Shown: positions 19,112 through 29,048, counted from the first letter of the stretch. The stretch is DNA of 64,000 nucleotides from Atlantibacter subterraneus (GCF_007570865.1 NZ_VLPS01000006.1:124001-188000); one strand, 5' to 3'. The notes: generated from the letters alone by a model not told the origin. Numbers and translations are program-made.

Positions 19112-19487
19112 TGCGCCTGCCCAGGCGACGGGAAAAGGGCAATGGTGGTTGTCGGGCAAAACCCCGGATTACCGGTTTACGTTAGCTAACGAACGCACTT
19201 TTCTGGCCTGGATCCGCACTGCTTTGGCGTTGCTGGCGGGGGCGGTCGGCATTGACCAGTTTTCACCCCATCTCGGCTCGCCGGATTTACGATTCGGCCT
19301 GGTGATGCTGCTGGTGATGGGCGGCATTGCGCTAAGCGTCACGTCCTGGCGCAGATGGCGGCGTAACGAGCACGCTATGCGCCTTGAGTGCGAGCTGCCC
19401 TACACGCGTTTTCTGTTGATGCTCAGCGGATTTATGACGCTGGTGGCGATACTGCTGGCAGTTCTGTTCTGGCAGAACGCGCCATGA
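19095..19487 (+). CDS. yidH: YidH-like inner-membrane protein (DUF202)
   Basis: 130-aa small membrane protein with the DUF202 signature DYRFTLANERTFLAWIRTALALLAGAVGIDQ and three hydrophobic segments. Its molecular function is unknown. In E. coli yidH also lies beside yidG, yidI and a sulfatase (yidJ), so the association with sulfatase islands is repeated here. It starts within the regulator's last codons and ends in an ATGA overlap with yidG. Confidence 0.88.
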   Translation: MNQQDNAPAQATGKGQWWLSGKTPDYRFTLANERTFLAWIRTALALLAGAVGIDQFSPHLGSPDLRFGLVMLLVMGGIALSVTSWRRWRRNEHAMRLECELPYTRFLLMLSGFMTLVAILLAVLFWQNAP

Positions 19488-19759
19488 TGGCCCGCGATCC
19501 GGGCTTGCAGCCGGAACGCACCCGGCTCGCCTGGTCACGTACCCGCTTCTCGCTGGCGCTGTTTGCGCTGCTCTGCTTTCGCGGCTGGTGCCGCGACGGC
19601 AATCTGTTTTACGGGGCGGCAACCCTGATGTGTGGCGTCGCGGCGGCGTCGATTTTGTTTAACGGGCATCAACGCGTCGGAAAACCGCTGATTTCGCTCA
19701 GCCTTTGCGCCGCCGGGCTGCTGCTGTTGTTAAATGCATTACGCCATCTGATGGCATAA
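19484..19759 (+). CDS. yidG: YidG-like inner-membrane protein
   Basis: 91-aa membrane protein beginning MMARDPGLQPERTRLAWSRTRF, the characteristic YidG/DUF202 opening, followed by three hydrophobic segments. It is shorter than E. coli YidG (120 aa). The ATG at 19484 overlaps the yidH TGA (ATGATG), giving coupled translation. Last gene of the island, ending just before the frd operon terminator. Function unknown. Confidence 0.85.
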   Translation: MMARDPGLQPERTRLAWSRTRFSLALFALLCFRGWCRDGNLFYGAATLMCGVAAASILFNGHQRVGKPLISLSLCAAGLLLLLNALRHLMA

Positions 19760-19788
19760 AAAAGGCCTGCGCATCGGCAGGCCTGTTT
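19758..19788 (-). terminator. Terminator of the frd operon
   Basis: AGGCCTGC (19763-19770) pairs with GCAGGCCT (19777-19784). On the minus strand it is followed by TTTTTTATG. It sits between convergent yidG and frdD and probably serves frdABCD. Confidence 0.8.
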
Positions 19789-19803
19789 CACAATGGGTTG
19801 TGC

Positions 19804-20163
19804 TTACAGCGTAATCACGCCAATCAGCGCCACGACAGTCAGGATCGCCGCCAGGCCGTAAAACACCCACTTGCCGCTCGGCACATGAATTTTCAGATCG
19901 TGCATGGCGTGGTGGATACGGTGAAGCCCGCACCACAGCGGCAGAACAATCATCAAAAACAGAAATACCCGGCCAATAAAGCTTTGGGAAAATGCCAGCA
20001 CGCGCTCATAACCCAGCGCGTCGCCCGGATAGAGACCCAGCGGCAGCATAATACCCACCAGCAGTACGATCACCGGCGCAATAATCGCGCCCCACATACC
20101 GCCAGCGCCAAACAAGCCCCAGAAAACCGGCTCATCGGAACGTTTTGGATTGGGATTAATCAC
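19804..20163 (-). CDS. frdD: Fumarate reductase membrane anchor subunit D
   Basis: 119-aa hydrophobic anchor with three transmembrane helices. With FrdC it holds FrdAB at the inner membrane and forms the menaquinol site. Recognisable from [37 protein letters not shown] and [15 protein letters not shown]. Last gene of frdABCD, separated from frdC by 9 bp. Confidence 0.97.
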   Translation of the reverse strand: MINPNPKRSDEPVFWGLFGAGGMWGAIIAPVIVLLVGIMLPLGLYPGDALGYERVLAFSQSFIGRVFLFLMIVLPLWCGLHRIHHAMHDLKIHVPSGKWVFYGLAAILTVVALIGVITL

Positions 20164-20172
20164 AGGGCCTCC

Positions 20173-20568
20173 TTACCAGAACAATGCCACAAACAGAATC
20201 ACCACGGTCACCACGATGGTGACGCCCCAGAGCCCCTTGATAATCGGCTCCGCACCCAGTTTTTCATCCTTAACGATGATGTTGGCCGCTTTCGGTGCCA
20301 GCTCAAACCAGGTTTTGGTATGCAGCACGGCCGCCGCCAGGGTGATCAGGTTAAGGATCACCACGATTGGGTTTTGCAAAAAGCCAACAAAGCCCATCCA
20401 GCTTTCCGGGCCGCCTTTCAACGCGAACAGGCCGTAAATCAGCACGATGCTGAACCATACGGTCGGCACCGCCGTTCCTTCACGGATCATGTAAAAACGA
20501 TAAAAGCCGAGGTTGCGCCACCAGGTCGGACCCATCGTCCGTACATAAGGCTTACGTTTTGTTGTCAT
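20173..20568 (-). CDS. frdC: Fumarate reductase membrane anchor subunit C
   Basis: 131-aa anchor with three helices; [29 protein letters not shown] and [24 protein letters not shown] match FrdC. The second of two adjacent ATG codons (20568) is preferred because AAGGAG is then 6 nt away and the length equals the E. coli protein. It carries the quinol-site Glu in [10 protein letters not shown]. Between frdB and frdD. Confidence 0.97.
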   Translation of the reverse strand: MTTKRKPYVRTMGPTWWRNLGFYRFYMIREGTAVPTVWFSIVLIYGLFALKGGPESWMGFVGFLQNPIVVILNLITLAAAVLHTKTWFELAPKAANIIVKDEKLGAEPIIKGLWGVTIVVTVVILFVALFW

Positions 20569-20578
20569 CATGCACTCC

Positions 20579-21313
20579 TTAGCGAGGTTTCAGGGTGGCG
20601 ATTAAGAAGTCTTTCGAACTCTCCACCTTGCCCTGCTGAATGGCGGCTGCCGGATCGACATGTTTCGGGCACACTTCAGAGCAGAAGCCCACAAACGTAC
20701 AGCTCCAGACGCCATTCTGGCCGTTCAACTGCGCCATACGCTCTTTCTTGCCGTGGTCGCGGTTATCCAGGTTATAACGGTGCGCCAGCGTAATTGCCGC
20801 CGGGCCGATAAACTCCGGGTTCAAACCAAACTGCGGGCAGGCGGCATAGCACAGACCGCAGTTGATGCAGCCGGAGAACTGATGGTACTTCGCCATCTGC
20901 GCCGGGGTCTGGTTGTTCGGACCCTGATCCGGGGTGCGCGGATTGCCGATGATGTAAGGCTTAATCGCTTCCAGACTTTCAATAAAGTGGGTCATATCGA
21001 CCACCAGATCGCGCTCGATCGGGAAGTTCGCCAGCGCCTCGACCTTCATGCCTTTCTCGTAATCGCGCAGGAAGGTTTTACAGGCCAGCTTCGGCACTTT
21101 GTTGACCATCATCCCGCAGGAGCCGCAGATCGCCATACGGCATGACCAGCGATAGCTCAGGTCCGGTGCCAGATTGTCTTTGATGTAACCCAACGCATCC
21201 AGCAGCGAGGTTTGCTCGTCGTAAGGCACCTCATAGAACGTGCTGTGGGGCGCGTTATCCACTTCCGGGTTATAACGCACCACCTCAACTTTCAGGTTTT
21301 TCATCTCAGCCAT
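20579..21313 (-). CDS. frdB: Fumarate reductase iron-sulfur subunit B
   Basis: 244 aa. It carries three clusters: a [2Fe-2S] site in [21 protein letters not shown], plus [4Fe-4S] and [3Fe-4S] sites in [12 protein letters not shown] and [14 protein letters not shown]. It passes electrons from menaquinol at FrdCD to the FrdA flavin. ATG 21313 ([19 protein letters not shown]) matches the family; a longer frame upstream is out of the family range. It overlaps the frdA 3' end by 8 nt. Confidence 0.98.
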   Translation of the reverse strand: MAEMKNLKVEVVRYNPEVDNAPHSTFYEVPYDEQTSLLDALGYIKDNLAPDLSYRWSCRMAICGSCGMMVNKVPKLACKTFLRDYEKGMKVEALANFPIERDLVVDMTHFIESLEAIKPYIIGNPRTPDQGPNNQTPAQMAKYHQFSGCINCGLCYAACPQFGLNPEFIGPAAITLAHRYNLDNRDHGKKERMAQLNGQNGVWSCTFVGFCSEVCPKHVDPAAAIQQGKVESSKDFLIATLKPR

Positions 21314-23096
21314 TCGCCGTCTCCTTCTTCTCGGCTGCTTCTGCTTCCGCACCGTAAACGCGTTTTGCTGGCGGCAGCGTGGTGATTTTCACGTCGCTGT
21401 ATTCCAGACGCGTCGCGCCGCTGGCGTCGCGGAAGGCGAGGGTGTGTTTCAGGAAGTTGACGTCATCACGCTCGGTGCAACCTTCATCCAGACGCTGATG
21501 CGCCCCGCGCGACTCTTTACGCGCCAGAGCGGAATGCGCCATACATTCGGCCACATTCAGACCGTGGCCCAGCTCGATAGTGTAGAGCAGGTCGGTGTTG
21601 AACACGCTGGAGTTGTCGGTGATACGCACGCGCTTAAAGCGTTCCTGAAGTTCGGCGAGTTTATCCACGGTTTTCTGCATCAGTTCCGGGGTACGGTAGA
21701 TACCGCAGCCTTCTTCCATCGACAGACCCATTTCATCGCGGATCTTCGCCCAGTTCTCGTTGCCTTCCTGATTCACCAGCGTTTTCAGACGTTGTTCGAC
21801 GTCCGCCGCCTGCGCGTTGAGCGCAGAATCATTGGCTTCGGAAGCGGTAGCAGAGCGCGCCATCGCCTGTTCGCCCGCCATGCGGCCAAACACCACCAGT
21901 TCCGCCAGCGAGTTAGAACCGAGGCGGTTTGCGCCGTGCAGACCCACGGAAGAACATTCGCCCACGGCGAACAGCCCCTGAATGCGGGTTTCACACTGCT
22001 GGTTAGTTTCGATGCCGCCCATGGTGTAGTGCGCGGTCGGACGTACCGGGATTGGCTCTTTAACTGGATCGACGCCCACATAGGCCTTCGCCAGTTCGCA
22101 GATAAACGGTAAGCGCTCAAGCAGTTTCTTCTCGCCCAGGTGACGCAGATCCAGATAGACCACATCGCCGCGCGGCGTCGGGATGGTGCGGCCAGCGCGC
22201 CATTCGTGCCAGAACGCCTGAGAAACTTTATCGCGCGGGCCAAGTTCCATGTACTTGTTCTTCGGTTCGCCCAACGGCGTTTCCGGGCCCATGCCGTAAT
22301 CCTGCAGATAACGGTAGCCGTCTTTGTTCACCAGAATACCGCCTTCGCCGCGGCAGCCTTCGGTCATCAGAATGCCGGAGCCCGGCAAGCCGGTCGGGTG
22401 ATACTGAACAAATTCCATATCGCGTAGCGGTACGCCGTGGCTTAGCGCCATGCCCATACCGTCGCCGGTGACAATCCCGCCGTTGGTGTTGTAACGGTAG
22501 ACGCGGCCTGCGCCGCCTGTCGCCATCACCACCGCATTGGCGCGGATTTGCACCAGGGTGCCTTCCATCATATTCATCGCCACCAGGCCGCGGGCGTGGC
22601 CATCGTCGACCAGAATGTCGAGTACGAAGTGCTCGTCGAAGCGTTGAATTTGCGGGAACTGAAGGGAGGTCTGGAACAGGGTATGCAGCATGTGGAAGCC
22701 GGTTTTATCCGCGGCGAACCAGGTGCGTTCGATTTTCATCCCGCCGAAACGACGCACGTTAACGGTGCCGTCCGGACGGCGGCTCCACGGGCATCCCCAT
22801 TGCTCAAGCTGTGTCATCTCTGTGGGGCAGTGATGCACGAAATAGTCCACCACATCTTGCTCACACAGCCAGTCGCCACCTGCCACGGTATCGTGGAAAT
22901 GGTAGTCAAAGCTGTCATGATCCTGCGCAACCGCTGCGGAACCGCCTTCGGCGGCAACGGTGTGGCTGCGCATAGGGTAGACTTTAGAAATCAGTGCGAT
23001 TTTGGCGTTAGGATTAGCTTGTGCTGCGGCGATGGCCGCTCGCAGTCCAGCTCCGCCAGCGCCAATGACGGCGAGATCGGCATAAAAGGTTTGCAC
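21306..23096 (-). CDS. frdA: Fumarate reductase flavoprotein subunit A
   Basis: 596-aa catalytic subunit reducing fumarate to succinate in anaerobic respiration. [17 protein letters not shown] is the FAD dinucleotide fold. [12 protein letters not shown] contains His45, the covalent flavin ligand. Active-site regions include [13 protein letters not shown] and PTAHYTMGG. The start is GTG at 23096, as in E. coli, 6 nt after GGAGG. The open frame runs upstream to 23297 but that extension is unlike any FrdA. It works with aspA and dcuA to the left. Confidence 0.97.
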   Translation of the reverse strand: MQTFYADLAVIGAGGAGLRAAIAAAQANPNAKIALISKVYPMRSHTVAAEGGSAAVAQDHDSFDYHFHDTVAGGDWLCEQDVVDYFVHHCPTEMTQLEQWGCPWSRRPDGTVNVRRFGGMKIERTWFAADKTGFHMLHTLFQTSLQFPQIQRFDEHFVLDILVDDGHARGLVAMNMMEGTLVQIRANAVVMATGGAGRVYRYNTNGGIVTGDGMGMALSHGVPLRDMEFVQYHPTGLPGSGILMTEGCRGEGGILVNKDGYRYLQDYGMGPETPLGEPKNKYMELGPRDKVSQAFWHEWRAGRTIPTPRGDVVYLDLRHLGEKKLLERLPFICELAKAYVGVDPVKEPIPVRPTAHYTMGGIETNQQCETRIQGLFAVGECSSVGLHGANRLGSNSLAELVVFGRMAGEQAMARSATASEANDSALNAQAADVEQRLKTLVNQEGNENWAKIRDEMGLSMEEGCGIYRTPELMQKTVDKLAELQERFKRVRITDNSSVFNTDLLYTIELGHGLNVAECMAHSALARKESRGAHQRLDEGCTERDDVNFLKHTLAFRDASGATRLEYSDVKITTLPPAKRVYGAEAEAAEKKETANG

Positions 23097-23202
23097 GACA
23101 TTCCTCCAGATTATTGTAATTTCGCAAGCGCTATGACCAAACCAGAACAGACGCAAGGCACGTTTGCGAAAGCGAATTCCCCTGCTCCTTAATGGGTAGA
23201 AC

Positions 23203-23244
23203 AGTATAACGGGGTCAATCTTAAGGAAATTTGACGTGTTCGAT
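23203..23244 (-). promoter_or_regulatory. frdABCD promoter with FNR site
   Basis: On the minus strand a TATACT -10 (23203-23208) lies downstream of an FNR-type site (plus strand TTGAC-GTGT-TCGAT, 23231-23244). The site is centred roughly 41 bp before the expected start, the class II FNR spacing. The E. coli frd promoter has a site of the same imperfect form. This fits anaerobic induction. Confidence 0.7.
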
Positions 23245-23415
23245 TTTTTTGGCGGGTGCCCAGTGGCCTTTGTCACAATCATTGATGTCTGGCTCACGAA
23301 ACCGAAGATTCATGATTCATTAACCGTCAAAACCAAAAATTCGCTGCGCAAAAATTGTCTCCTCTGCGCGATGCGGGTAGACTTCGTGCCCTTATCTGAA
23401 GTCGGAGAATAAATT

Positions 23416-24393
23416 ATGAGCGATACGGCCTCCTGGCAGCCGAGCGCATCCATCCCCAATCTGTTAAAACGCGCAGCGCTGATGGCGGAGATTCGTCGCT
23501 TTTTTGCCGATCGCGGCGTGCTGGAGGTGGAAACCCCCTGCATGAGCCAGGCGACGGTTACGGATATTCATCTGGTCCCGTTTGAAACCCGTTTTGTTGG
23601 CCCCGGCCATTCACAAGGCATCAACCTTTATTTGATGACCAGCCCCGAATACCACATGAAGCGCCTGCTGGCGGCGGGTTGCGGCCCGGTCTACCAGCTG
23701 TGCCGCAGCTTCCGTAATGAAGAGATGGGGCGTCATCACAACCCGGAATTCACCATGCTGGAGTGGTACCGTCCGCATTACGACATGTACCGCCTGATGA
23801 ACGAAGTGGACGATTTGCTACAGCAGGTGCTGGAAACCAGCCCGGCGGAAACGATCTCTTATCAGCAGGCATTCCAGCGCTATCTGGAAATCGATCCGCT
23901 GTCCGCCGATAAAGCCCAGCTGCGTGAAGTCGCGGCCAGACTGGATTTGAGCAATATCGCCGATACCGAAGAGGATCGCGATACGCTGCTGCAACTGCTG
24001 TTCACCATGGGCGTTGAGCCGCAGATTGGCAAAGATCGTCCGACCTTTGTTTACCACTTCCCGGCGAGCCAGGCATCGTTAGCGCAGATCAGCACGGAAG
24101 ATCATCGCGTCGCCGAGCGTTTCGAGGTCTATTTCAAAGGCATCGAACTGGCGAACGGCTTCCACGAACTGACCGACGCTCGCGAGCAGCAGCAGCGTTT
24201 CGAGCAGGACAACCGTAAACGCGCCGCGCGTGGTTTGCCGCAGCAGCCGGTAGATGTGAATTTGCTGGATGCATTAAAAGCGGGCCTGCCGGACTGTTCC
24301 GGCGTGGCGTTAGGCGTGGATCGTTTGATTATGCTGGCGCTGGGCGCGGAACGGCTGTCTGACGTGCTGGCGTTTAGCGTGGATCGTGCGTGA
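23416..24393 (+). CDS. epmA: EpmA, EF-P lysine ligase (lysyl-tRNA synthetase-like)
   Basis: 325-aa class II synthetase paralogue lacking the tRNA-binding domain. It activates (R)-beta-lysine and ligates it to Lys34 of EF-P. Class II motif 2 is seen in [23 protein letters not shown] and motif 3 in [27 protein letters not shown] precedes ATG 23416. It is divergent from frdA and completes the EF-P pathway with epmB and efp at 8.7-10.3 kb. Confidence 0.97.
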   Translation: MSDTASWQPSASIPNLLKRAALMAEIRRFFADRGVLEVETPCMSQATVTDIHLVPFETRFVGPGHSQGINLYLMTSPEYHMKRLLAAGCGPVYQLCRSFRNEEMGRHHNPEFTMLEWYRPHYDMYRLMNEVDDLLQQVLETSPAETISYQQAFQRYLEIDPLSADKAQLREVAARLDLSNIADTEEDRDTLLQLLFTMGVEPQIGKDRPTFVYHFPASQASLAQISTEDHRVAERFEVYFKGIELANGFHELTDAREQQQRFEQDNRKRAARGLPQQPVDVNLLDALKAGLPDCSGVALGVDRLIMLALGAERLSDVLAFSVDRA

Positions 24394-24622
24394 TAGAAAA
24401 GCCCCTTATCTCAATTTATAAGGGGCATATTACAAGAAATATGCCTATTCCACTTTTCACAAGTTTTATTGAAGCTTAATCCTTCTGTAATATACTGAAA
24501 AAAGACATTTGTTTGTTTAATTACAACTTATTTCTGTTTATAAAAGTACATAATTTATCTTTTCTTTATAAAAAAGTCCTTTATTTTAAAGGATGTTTTT
24601 ATTTTATAGAGAGATTTATAAA

Positions 24623-25333
24623 ATGAATGAATCATTATTGTTTTGTGATGTTGATGAATATGGCTTCCCGCACTGGAATGGCTTTGATGCATTTCGTTGG
24701 TATGCATTGCCCACGAATTGGGGATTTATGACGGGGAATGCTTATTTATGGCTTTATAAAACTTCATGGTTAATCTATCACCGAAACATGATTAAGCAAT
24801 ATTCTAAAGAAGCTGAGATCCCAGCTTTTTTATTAGCGGGTGTCGCTGTGTCAGAAGTCGGTGGAATGCCTGAAAGGTTCAAAGGATTAGGCGTTTTGCA
24901 AGCCAGGCAAGTATTAGATGAATTGACAGGTGAGGAAAATCACTACTCTAACAAAACATCAGTAGGATCGATTGCAATTCAATTAGGCGTTGCTGCTGAA
25001 ACCCTAGGGATAGACCCTACAACCCTGGACCATTTTCAACAATTCCGACTTGCTAATTGTTTATTAGACAATAGCTTCAATATTCGAGTGGTCGCTTTTC
25101 ATTTGCGGGACTTAATTCTCTATGATAATCCTGGGATTAATACAGCTATGTTGACTGATGAACAAATTATCCTTGCAGGTTCACGTTATAATCGGGGAAC
25201 TCAAAGACTTGATAGTGATATTAAAAACTCGATTCACGATCCGATAGGTTCTCCAACCCGTGAATATAGCGAATACGGACGGCGTATTCTTCAAAAAAAA
25301 GAAGCCATAATGCGGATATTAGAGGGTAGATGA
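24623..25333 (+). CDS. Uncharacterised protein with lysozyme/lytic-transglycosylase-like features
   Basis: 236 aa, in visibly AT-rich sequence unlike its neighbours. I cannot assign a named family with certainty. FLLAGVAVSEVGG places Glu78 where a lysozyme-fold catalytic Glu would sit. SVGSIAIQLGVAAETLG resembles the Gly-rich LMQ motif, and AGSRYNRGT the RYN/AYN motif of lytic transglycosylases. There is no signal peptide. ATG 24623 (MNESLLFCDVDEYGF) is preferred over an upstream start because AGAGAG precedes it. The locus equals that of E. coli yjeN. The next gene, a membrane protein, abuts it directly (TGA-ATG), suggesting a toxin/immunity-type pair; this is inference. Confidence 0.8.
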   Translation: MNESLLFCDVDEYGFPHWNGFDAFRWYALPTNWGFMTGNAYLWLYKTSWLIYHRNMIKQYSKEAEIPAFLLAGVAVSEVGGMPERFKGLGVLQARQVLDELTGEENHYSNKTSVGSIAIQLGVAAETLGIDPTTLDHFQQFRLANCLLDNSFNIRVVAFHLRDLILYDNPGINTAMLTDEQIILAGSRYNRGTQRLDSDIKNSIHDPIGSPTREYSEYGRRILQKKEAIMRILEGR

Positions 25334-25651
25334 ATGAACTATAAAATTTACGCCCTGGGGATAATTTGGTTTTTTGTTGCGTTATTTTGGATTATTGTAT
25401 TTTCTCTCCAGGATAAAGAGTGGATGATAGGCTCAGAAGAAATTAAAAACATCTGCGATCTGGTTTATTTGATTGAAAACGACGATGCTCGCGATGTAGG
25501 TATTATCGTAACGCTTCCCGTTTTCTTTCCTGCAATTTATGCTCTTATTATCAAAAAAAAGCATCACTGGTTTATCTGGTTAATAACCTTATGTCTTACA
25601 GGTTATTGGCTATGGCAATTTTTTATCCGCTATCAGCTTTGCCTCTGGTAA
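25334..25651 (+). CDS. yjeO: YjeO-type inner-membrane protein
   Basis: 105-aa protein with three hydrophobic helices (about residues 4-24, 56-74 and 78-98) and a short loop with charged residues (KEWMIGSEEIKNICDLVYLIENDDARD). It lies between epmA and mscM as yjeO does in E. coli. It starts immediately after the previous stop, so the two are surely co-translated. It could be an immunity protein or membrane partner for the upstream lysozyme-like protein. No experimental function is known to me. Confidence 0.7.
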   Translation: MNYKIYALGIIWFFVALFWIIVFSLQDKEWMIGSEEIKNICDLVYLIENDDARDVGIIVTLPVFFPAIYALIIKKKHHWFIWLITLCLTGYWLWQFFIRYQLCLW

Positions 25652-25680
25652 AAAAGCCGGTCACCCGAAGTAACCGGCTC
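25651..25680 (-). terminator. Terminator of the psd-mscM operon
   Basis: AGCCGGT (25655-25661) pairs with ACCGGCT (25673-25679). On the minus strand the stem is followed by TTTTTTACC. It lies between convergent yjeO and mscM. Confidence 0.75.
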
Positions 25681-25685
25681 TCTGA

Positions 25686-28600
25686 TTACAAACTTCCCGC
25701 CGGGCGCGAGCTTTTCCCTGTCGACGTTAACGTCCGCGCGGTACGCTTGCCGTCCAGGCTTTCCAGACGCATCTGGAACGGCGGGAACGGCAGGTCGATA
25801 CCGTGTTCGCGGAAGCCGTGCAGGATCAGCTGGTGGATCTCATGGCGCAACGGCATCCGGTGACCCATCTCAGCGGCGTAGATACGCAGCTCAAACAGTT
25901 GCAGACCCTGCTGTAAATCCACCAGAAACACTTCCGGCGCCGGGTTATCGATCACCAGCGAACAGCGCTTCGCGGCGGTATACAGGATTTGCGTTACCTC
26001 TTCGCTATCGGCATCTCCCGGCGCAGGCACGGTCAGCACCACGCGGGTGACCGAGTCGGACAGCGACCAGTTAATAAACTGCTCGGTGATAAACGCCTTG
26101 TTCGGCACGATTATCTCTTTGCGGTCCCAGTCGCTAATGGTGGTGGCGCGGGTATTAATGCGCGTCACGCTGCCGGTCAAATCGCGAATAGTCACGGTAT
26201 CGCCGATGCGGATCGGTTTCTCAAACAGGATAATCAGGCCAGAAATAAAGTTGGCGAAAATTTCCTGTAAACCAAAACCCAGCCCCACACCGAGTGCGGC
26301 CACCAGCCATTGCAGTTTCGACCACTCAATCCCGATCATTGAGAACCCGGTCAGGCCGCCAATCAGCATCAACAGGTATTTGGTGATGGTGGTGATGGCG
26401 TAACCGGTGCCTGGCGTTAAATCCAGATGCTGCAACAGCGCCAGCTCCAGCAGGGCCGGCAGGTTTCGCACCAGCTGGGTGGTGATAATAAATACCAGTA
26501 TCGCGATCAGCACCGCCCCGAGGGTTATCGGCTCGATGCTTTCCACGCCCTGCACCGTCGAGGTGACATCCCACAGGGAGATGTTCTCCAGGAAGCCGAA
26601 CGCCGAATGGATTTCCGACCACAGCACAATCACCGACAGCAGGGCGATCAGCATCAGTATTGACCGCACCAGCCGGAGCGACTGGGCGCTGATGGTATCG
26701 AGATCCACTTCCGGCTCTTCGATGATCTCGTTGCTGCCTTCGGTGCTGTGGTTATGGGCCGGCTCCTCTTCGCCGCGCGCGCGCTGGGCGAGAATTTCCG
26801 CACGGCGGTGTTTAGCGCGGTCAAACGCCAGGCGGCGGCGCTGAATAAACATCCAACGGCGGATCACGTGATATACCACCAGCAGCAGGAACCAGATGGC
26901 GACCGAGGTTTCGAGACGCGCCAGCAGCGCCTGGGCGGTGGCCAGATACCCCACGGCGGATGCCAGAATCGCCAGCAGCGGCGCGCTGAGCATCAGGTTC
27001 CACAGCATCTTGTTCACCATGTTGTCGCCGCTGCCTTCTTTATCCAGCCACAGCGGAATTCCGGCGCGCTTCAGGCTTAACGTCACGATAGCCAGCGCGC
27101 CGCAAATCAGGATAAAGCACAGGCGGCCCAGCGAGCCGGAGAACTCCCGATCGTTAAGATTATCGAACATGATCAGCGCCATGATCAGCGGCACCACAAA
27201 TCCGATGGTCATCAGGTAGTAACGCATCGCGCGGGCGACCTGGCGGCGCGGCCAGCCGAAGTGGGCGATAAACAGCCCGTTCGGGCGGGCGAAAGCGGCG
27301 CAAATCATCACCACCCACAGCAGCGGCACGGTGGCCGTCACGCCATCACCAATCGCCACGGCAATAGGGTAGGGCCAGGCCTCGCGCAGCCCGTAACCGA
27401 GCGTTGCCCACAGTACCGGCAGCGGCGAGGCCACCAGAATCGACCAGAACAATGTGCGTAGCGTCAGCCTGAAGTGATCCTGGGTAACTTTGCCGATGCG
27501 GGCGCTGGAGCGCTCCAGAAACGCCGTAAAGTGCCGCCGCGAACTGAGGCTGAAGCCCACCAGGATCAGCGCGCCAAACAGCGGCAGCAGCGTCTCTTTA
27601 CTGGTAAGCATCATCAGCGTGGCGTTGCCCATCTGGCTGGCGGTGTCGAGCGATACCAGGCGGCGTAAATCCTGCACGATTTCAAGCGGCCAGGCGATGG
27701 TCATTGGGCTGACGTCCGCCGTCCAGAACAGATAGCGGTGGGTCGCCTCGTTAACCTCTTTTAGCGCGTCCTCCAGCTGGCTGTTGGCGACTTTCAGCTT
27801 GGTTAATTCCAGGATCAGCGTATCGCCGCCCTGTAACAGCGAATTGAGCAGCTCGCGCTGGGTGCGCAGTTGCGCTTCCAGAATGCGGTTTTGCTCCGCC
27901 GTGAGCGGCGCGCCGTCGGCCTGGCGAAGCTGACGCAGCTGCGGCTGCTTGTTCAGCAAATCCTCATAGCGCATACGGTGGACGCGCAGCTGCGCCATTT
28001 CGGTATCCAGCTGTTGCGGCTTGGGCATTTCCGGCAAACGGGCGACCTGCGCACGTAACGCTTCGCCGAGCATATTCGACACGCCCAGCCACTGGGACTG
28101 CTCGCGCAGGGTATTCAGCGCCTGGCGCACCTGCAGCGTCTGGCCAGAAGCCTGGCGCTGCTGCGATGCCACCAGATCCATGCGCTGCGCCTGCTGATTG
28201 AGCGCCTGCGACAGTTCGCGGTTGATTTTGAACTGCTCTTCGATAGACGGCGGCAGGCCCGCGCTGTTTTCTGCTAACAGTTCGGTGCTCTCCAGGGCGC
28301 GCTCAGCCTCTTTTTGCCGCTGGCTATTGAGCTGATTGCGCAGGGCTTGTAGATAAGCATCCAGCTGCTGGCTCTGTTTTTGCGCCAGCTCGCTGCGCAT
28401 CCGCGACAGCTCCTGGCGGTTGCTGGCGGAAAGCTGCGCCAGTTCAAGCTCATCCACCAACGCTTTAAGACGTGCGGATTCCGCCTGGGCATTAAGCTGC
28501 TGGGCCTGGGTTAAGGCGTTGCTTGCCCCGGTCTGCGCGCCCGCCCGCCGTTCTACTTCATTCAGCTGACGGCGCGCATCGGTTTGCTGTTGCGGAAGCT

Positions 28601-29024
28601 GGCTGAGCGAGTCGGCGATTTCCCGGGTGCGCTCCTGCTCCTGCTGGGCCAGACGGCTTTTTTCCAGCAGTTGACTGCTGACTTGCAGGATTTCCTGGCT
28701 CAGGGCGTCAGAGGTGAGGCCTTCCGGGACTTTTTGCGGCTCGTCGCGCAGGTTATTCAACTGCTGGCGCAGGGTCTCGGAAAGCTTGGGGTAGTTATCA
28801 ATAACTTGCTGGTATTGCGTTGCGCGCTCCAGCGAGGCTTTGCGCTCTTCAAGCGCGTTCAACGCGGCCTGAAGAGCCTCCACGGTTTCCGCCTGGTTAG
28901 GCAGATTTTTCGCCGCTTTGGCTTGCTCCAGTTCCTGGGAGATTTGTTTTGCGTCGGGGGCCGTCGCAGCGTACGCCCCCATGCTGAGGCACCAGGCCAT
29001 CAGGATTGTGATAATCAGGCGCAC
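25686..29024 (-). CDS. mscM: MscM, miniconductance mechanosensitive channel
   Basis: 1112-aa MscK/MscM-type channel that opens on hypo-osmotic shock. A signal peptide is at the N-terminus (SMGAYA-A). A long Gln/Leu-rich periplasmic coiled-coil region spans about residues 25-480. Many transmembrane helices follow, then the MscS-like pore and cytoplasmic domain (GVGLGFGLQEIFANFISGLIILFEKPIRIGDTVTI; IIVPNKAFITEQFINWSL). It is 24 bp downstream of psd, as in E. coli, where the pair is an envelope-stress-regulated operon. Confidence 0.96.
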   Translation of the reverse strand: MRLIITILMAWCLSMGAYAATAPDAKQISQELEQAKAAKNLPNQAETVEALQAALNALEERKASLERATQYQQVIDNYPKLSETLRQQLNNLRDEPQKVPEGLTSDALSQEILQVSSQLLEKSRLAQQEQERTREIADSLSQLPQQQTDARRQLNEVERRAGAQTGASNALTQAQQLNAQAESARLKALVDELELAQLSASNRQELSRMRSELAQKQSQQLDAYLQALRNQLNSQRQKEAERALESTELLAENSAGLPPSIEEQFKINRELSQALNQQAQRMDLVASQQRQASGQTLQVRQALNTLREQSQWLGVSNMLGEALRAQVARLPEMPKPQQLDTEMAQLRVHRMRYEDLLNKQPQLRQLRQADGAPLTAEQNRILEAQLRTQRELLNSLLQGGDTLILELTKLKVANSQLEDALKEVNEATHRYLFWTADVSPMTIAWPLEIVQDLRRLVSLDTASQMGNATLMMLTSKETLLPLFGALILVGFSLSSRRHFTAFLERSSARIGKVTQDHFRLTLRTLFWSILVASPLPVLWATLGYGLREAWPYPIAVAIGDGVTATVPLLWVVMICAAFARPNGLFIAHFGWPRRQVARAMRYYLMTIGFVVPLIMALIMFDNLNDREFSGSLGRLCFILICGALAIVTLSLKRAGIPLWLDKEGSGDNMVNKMLWNLMLSAPLLAILASAVGYLATAQALLARLETSVAIWFLLLVVYHVIRRWMFIQRRRLAFDRAKHRRAEILAQRARGEEEPAHNHSTEGSNEIIEEPEVDLDTISAQSLRLVRSILMLIALLSVIVLWSEIHSAFGFLENISLWDVTSTVQGVESIEPITLGAVLIAILVFIITTQLVRNLPALLELALLQHLDLTPGTGYAITTITKYLLMLIGGLTGFSMIGIEWSKLQWLVAALGVGLGFGLQEIFANFISGLIILFEKPIRIGDTVTIRDLTGSVTRINTRATTISDWDRKEIIVPNKAFITEQFINWSLSDSVTRVVLTVPAPGDADSEEVTQILYTAAKRCSLVIDNPAPEVFLVDLQQGLQLFELRIYAAEMGHRMPLRHEIHQLILHGFREHGIDLPFPPFQMRLESLDGKRTARTLTSTGKSSRPAGSL

Positions 29025-29048
29025 GTCAGTCTACCTTTACGTAAAAAA

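Noticed and set aside
19705-20793. 362-codon plus-strand frame across frdB-frdD
   Set aside because: It is antisense to clearly conserved FrdB, FrdC and FrdD and shows low-complexity, His/Gln-rich composition.
23097-23297. N-terminal extension of FrdA (frame open to 23297)
   Set aside because: The added residues are unlike FrdA, and the frd promoter and a GTG with a good Shine-Dalgarno lie inside.
24394-24622. Additional small gene between epmA and the AT-rich pair
   Set aside because: Only an AT-rich stretch with one hairpin (24401-24426) after epmA; no supported frame.
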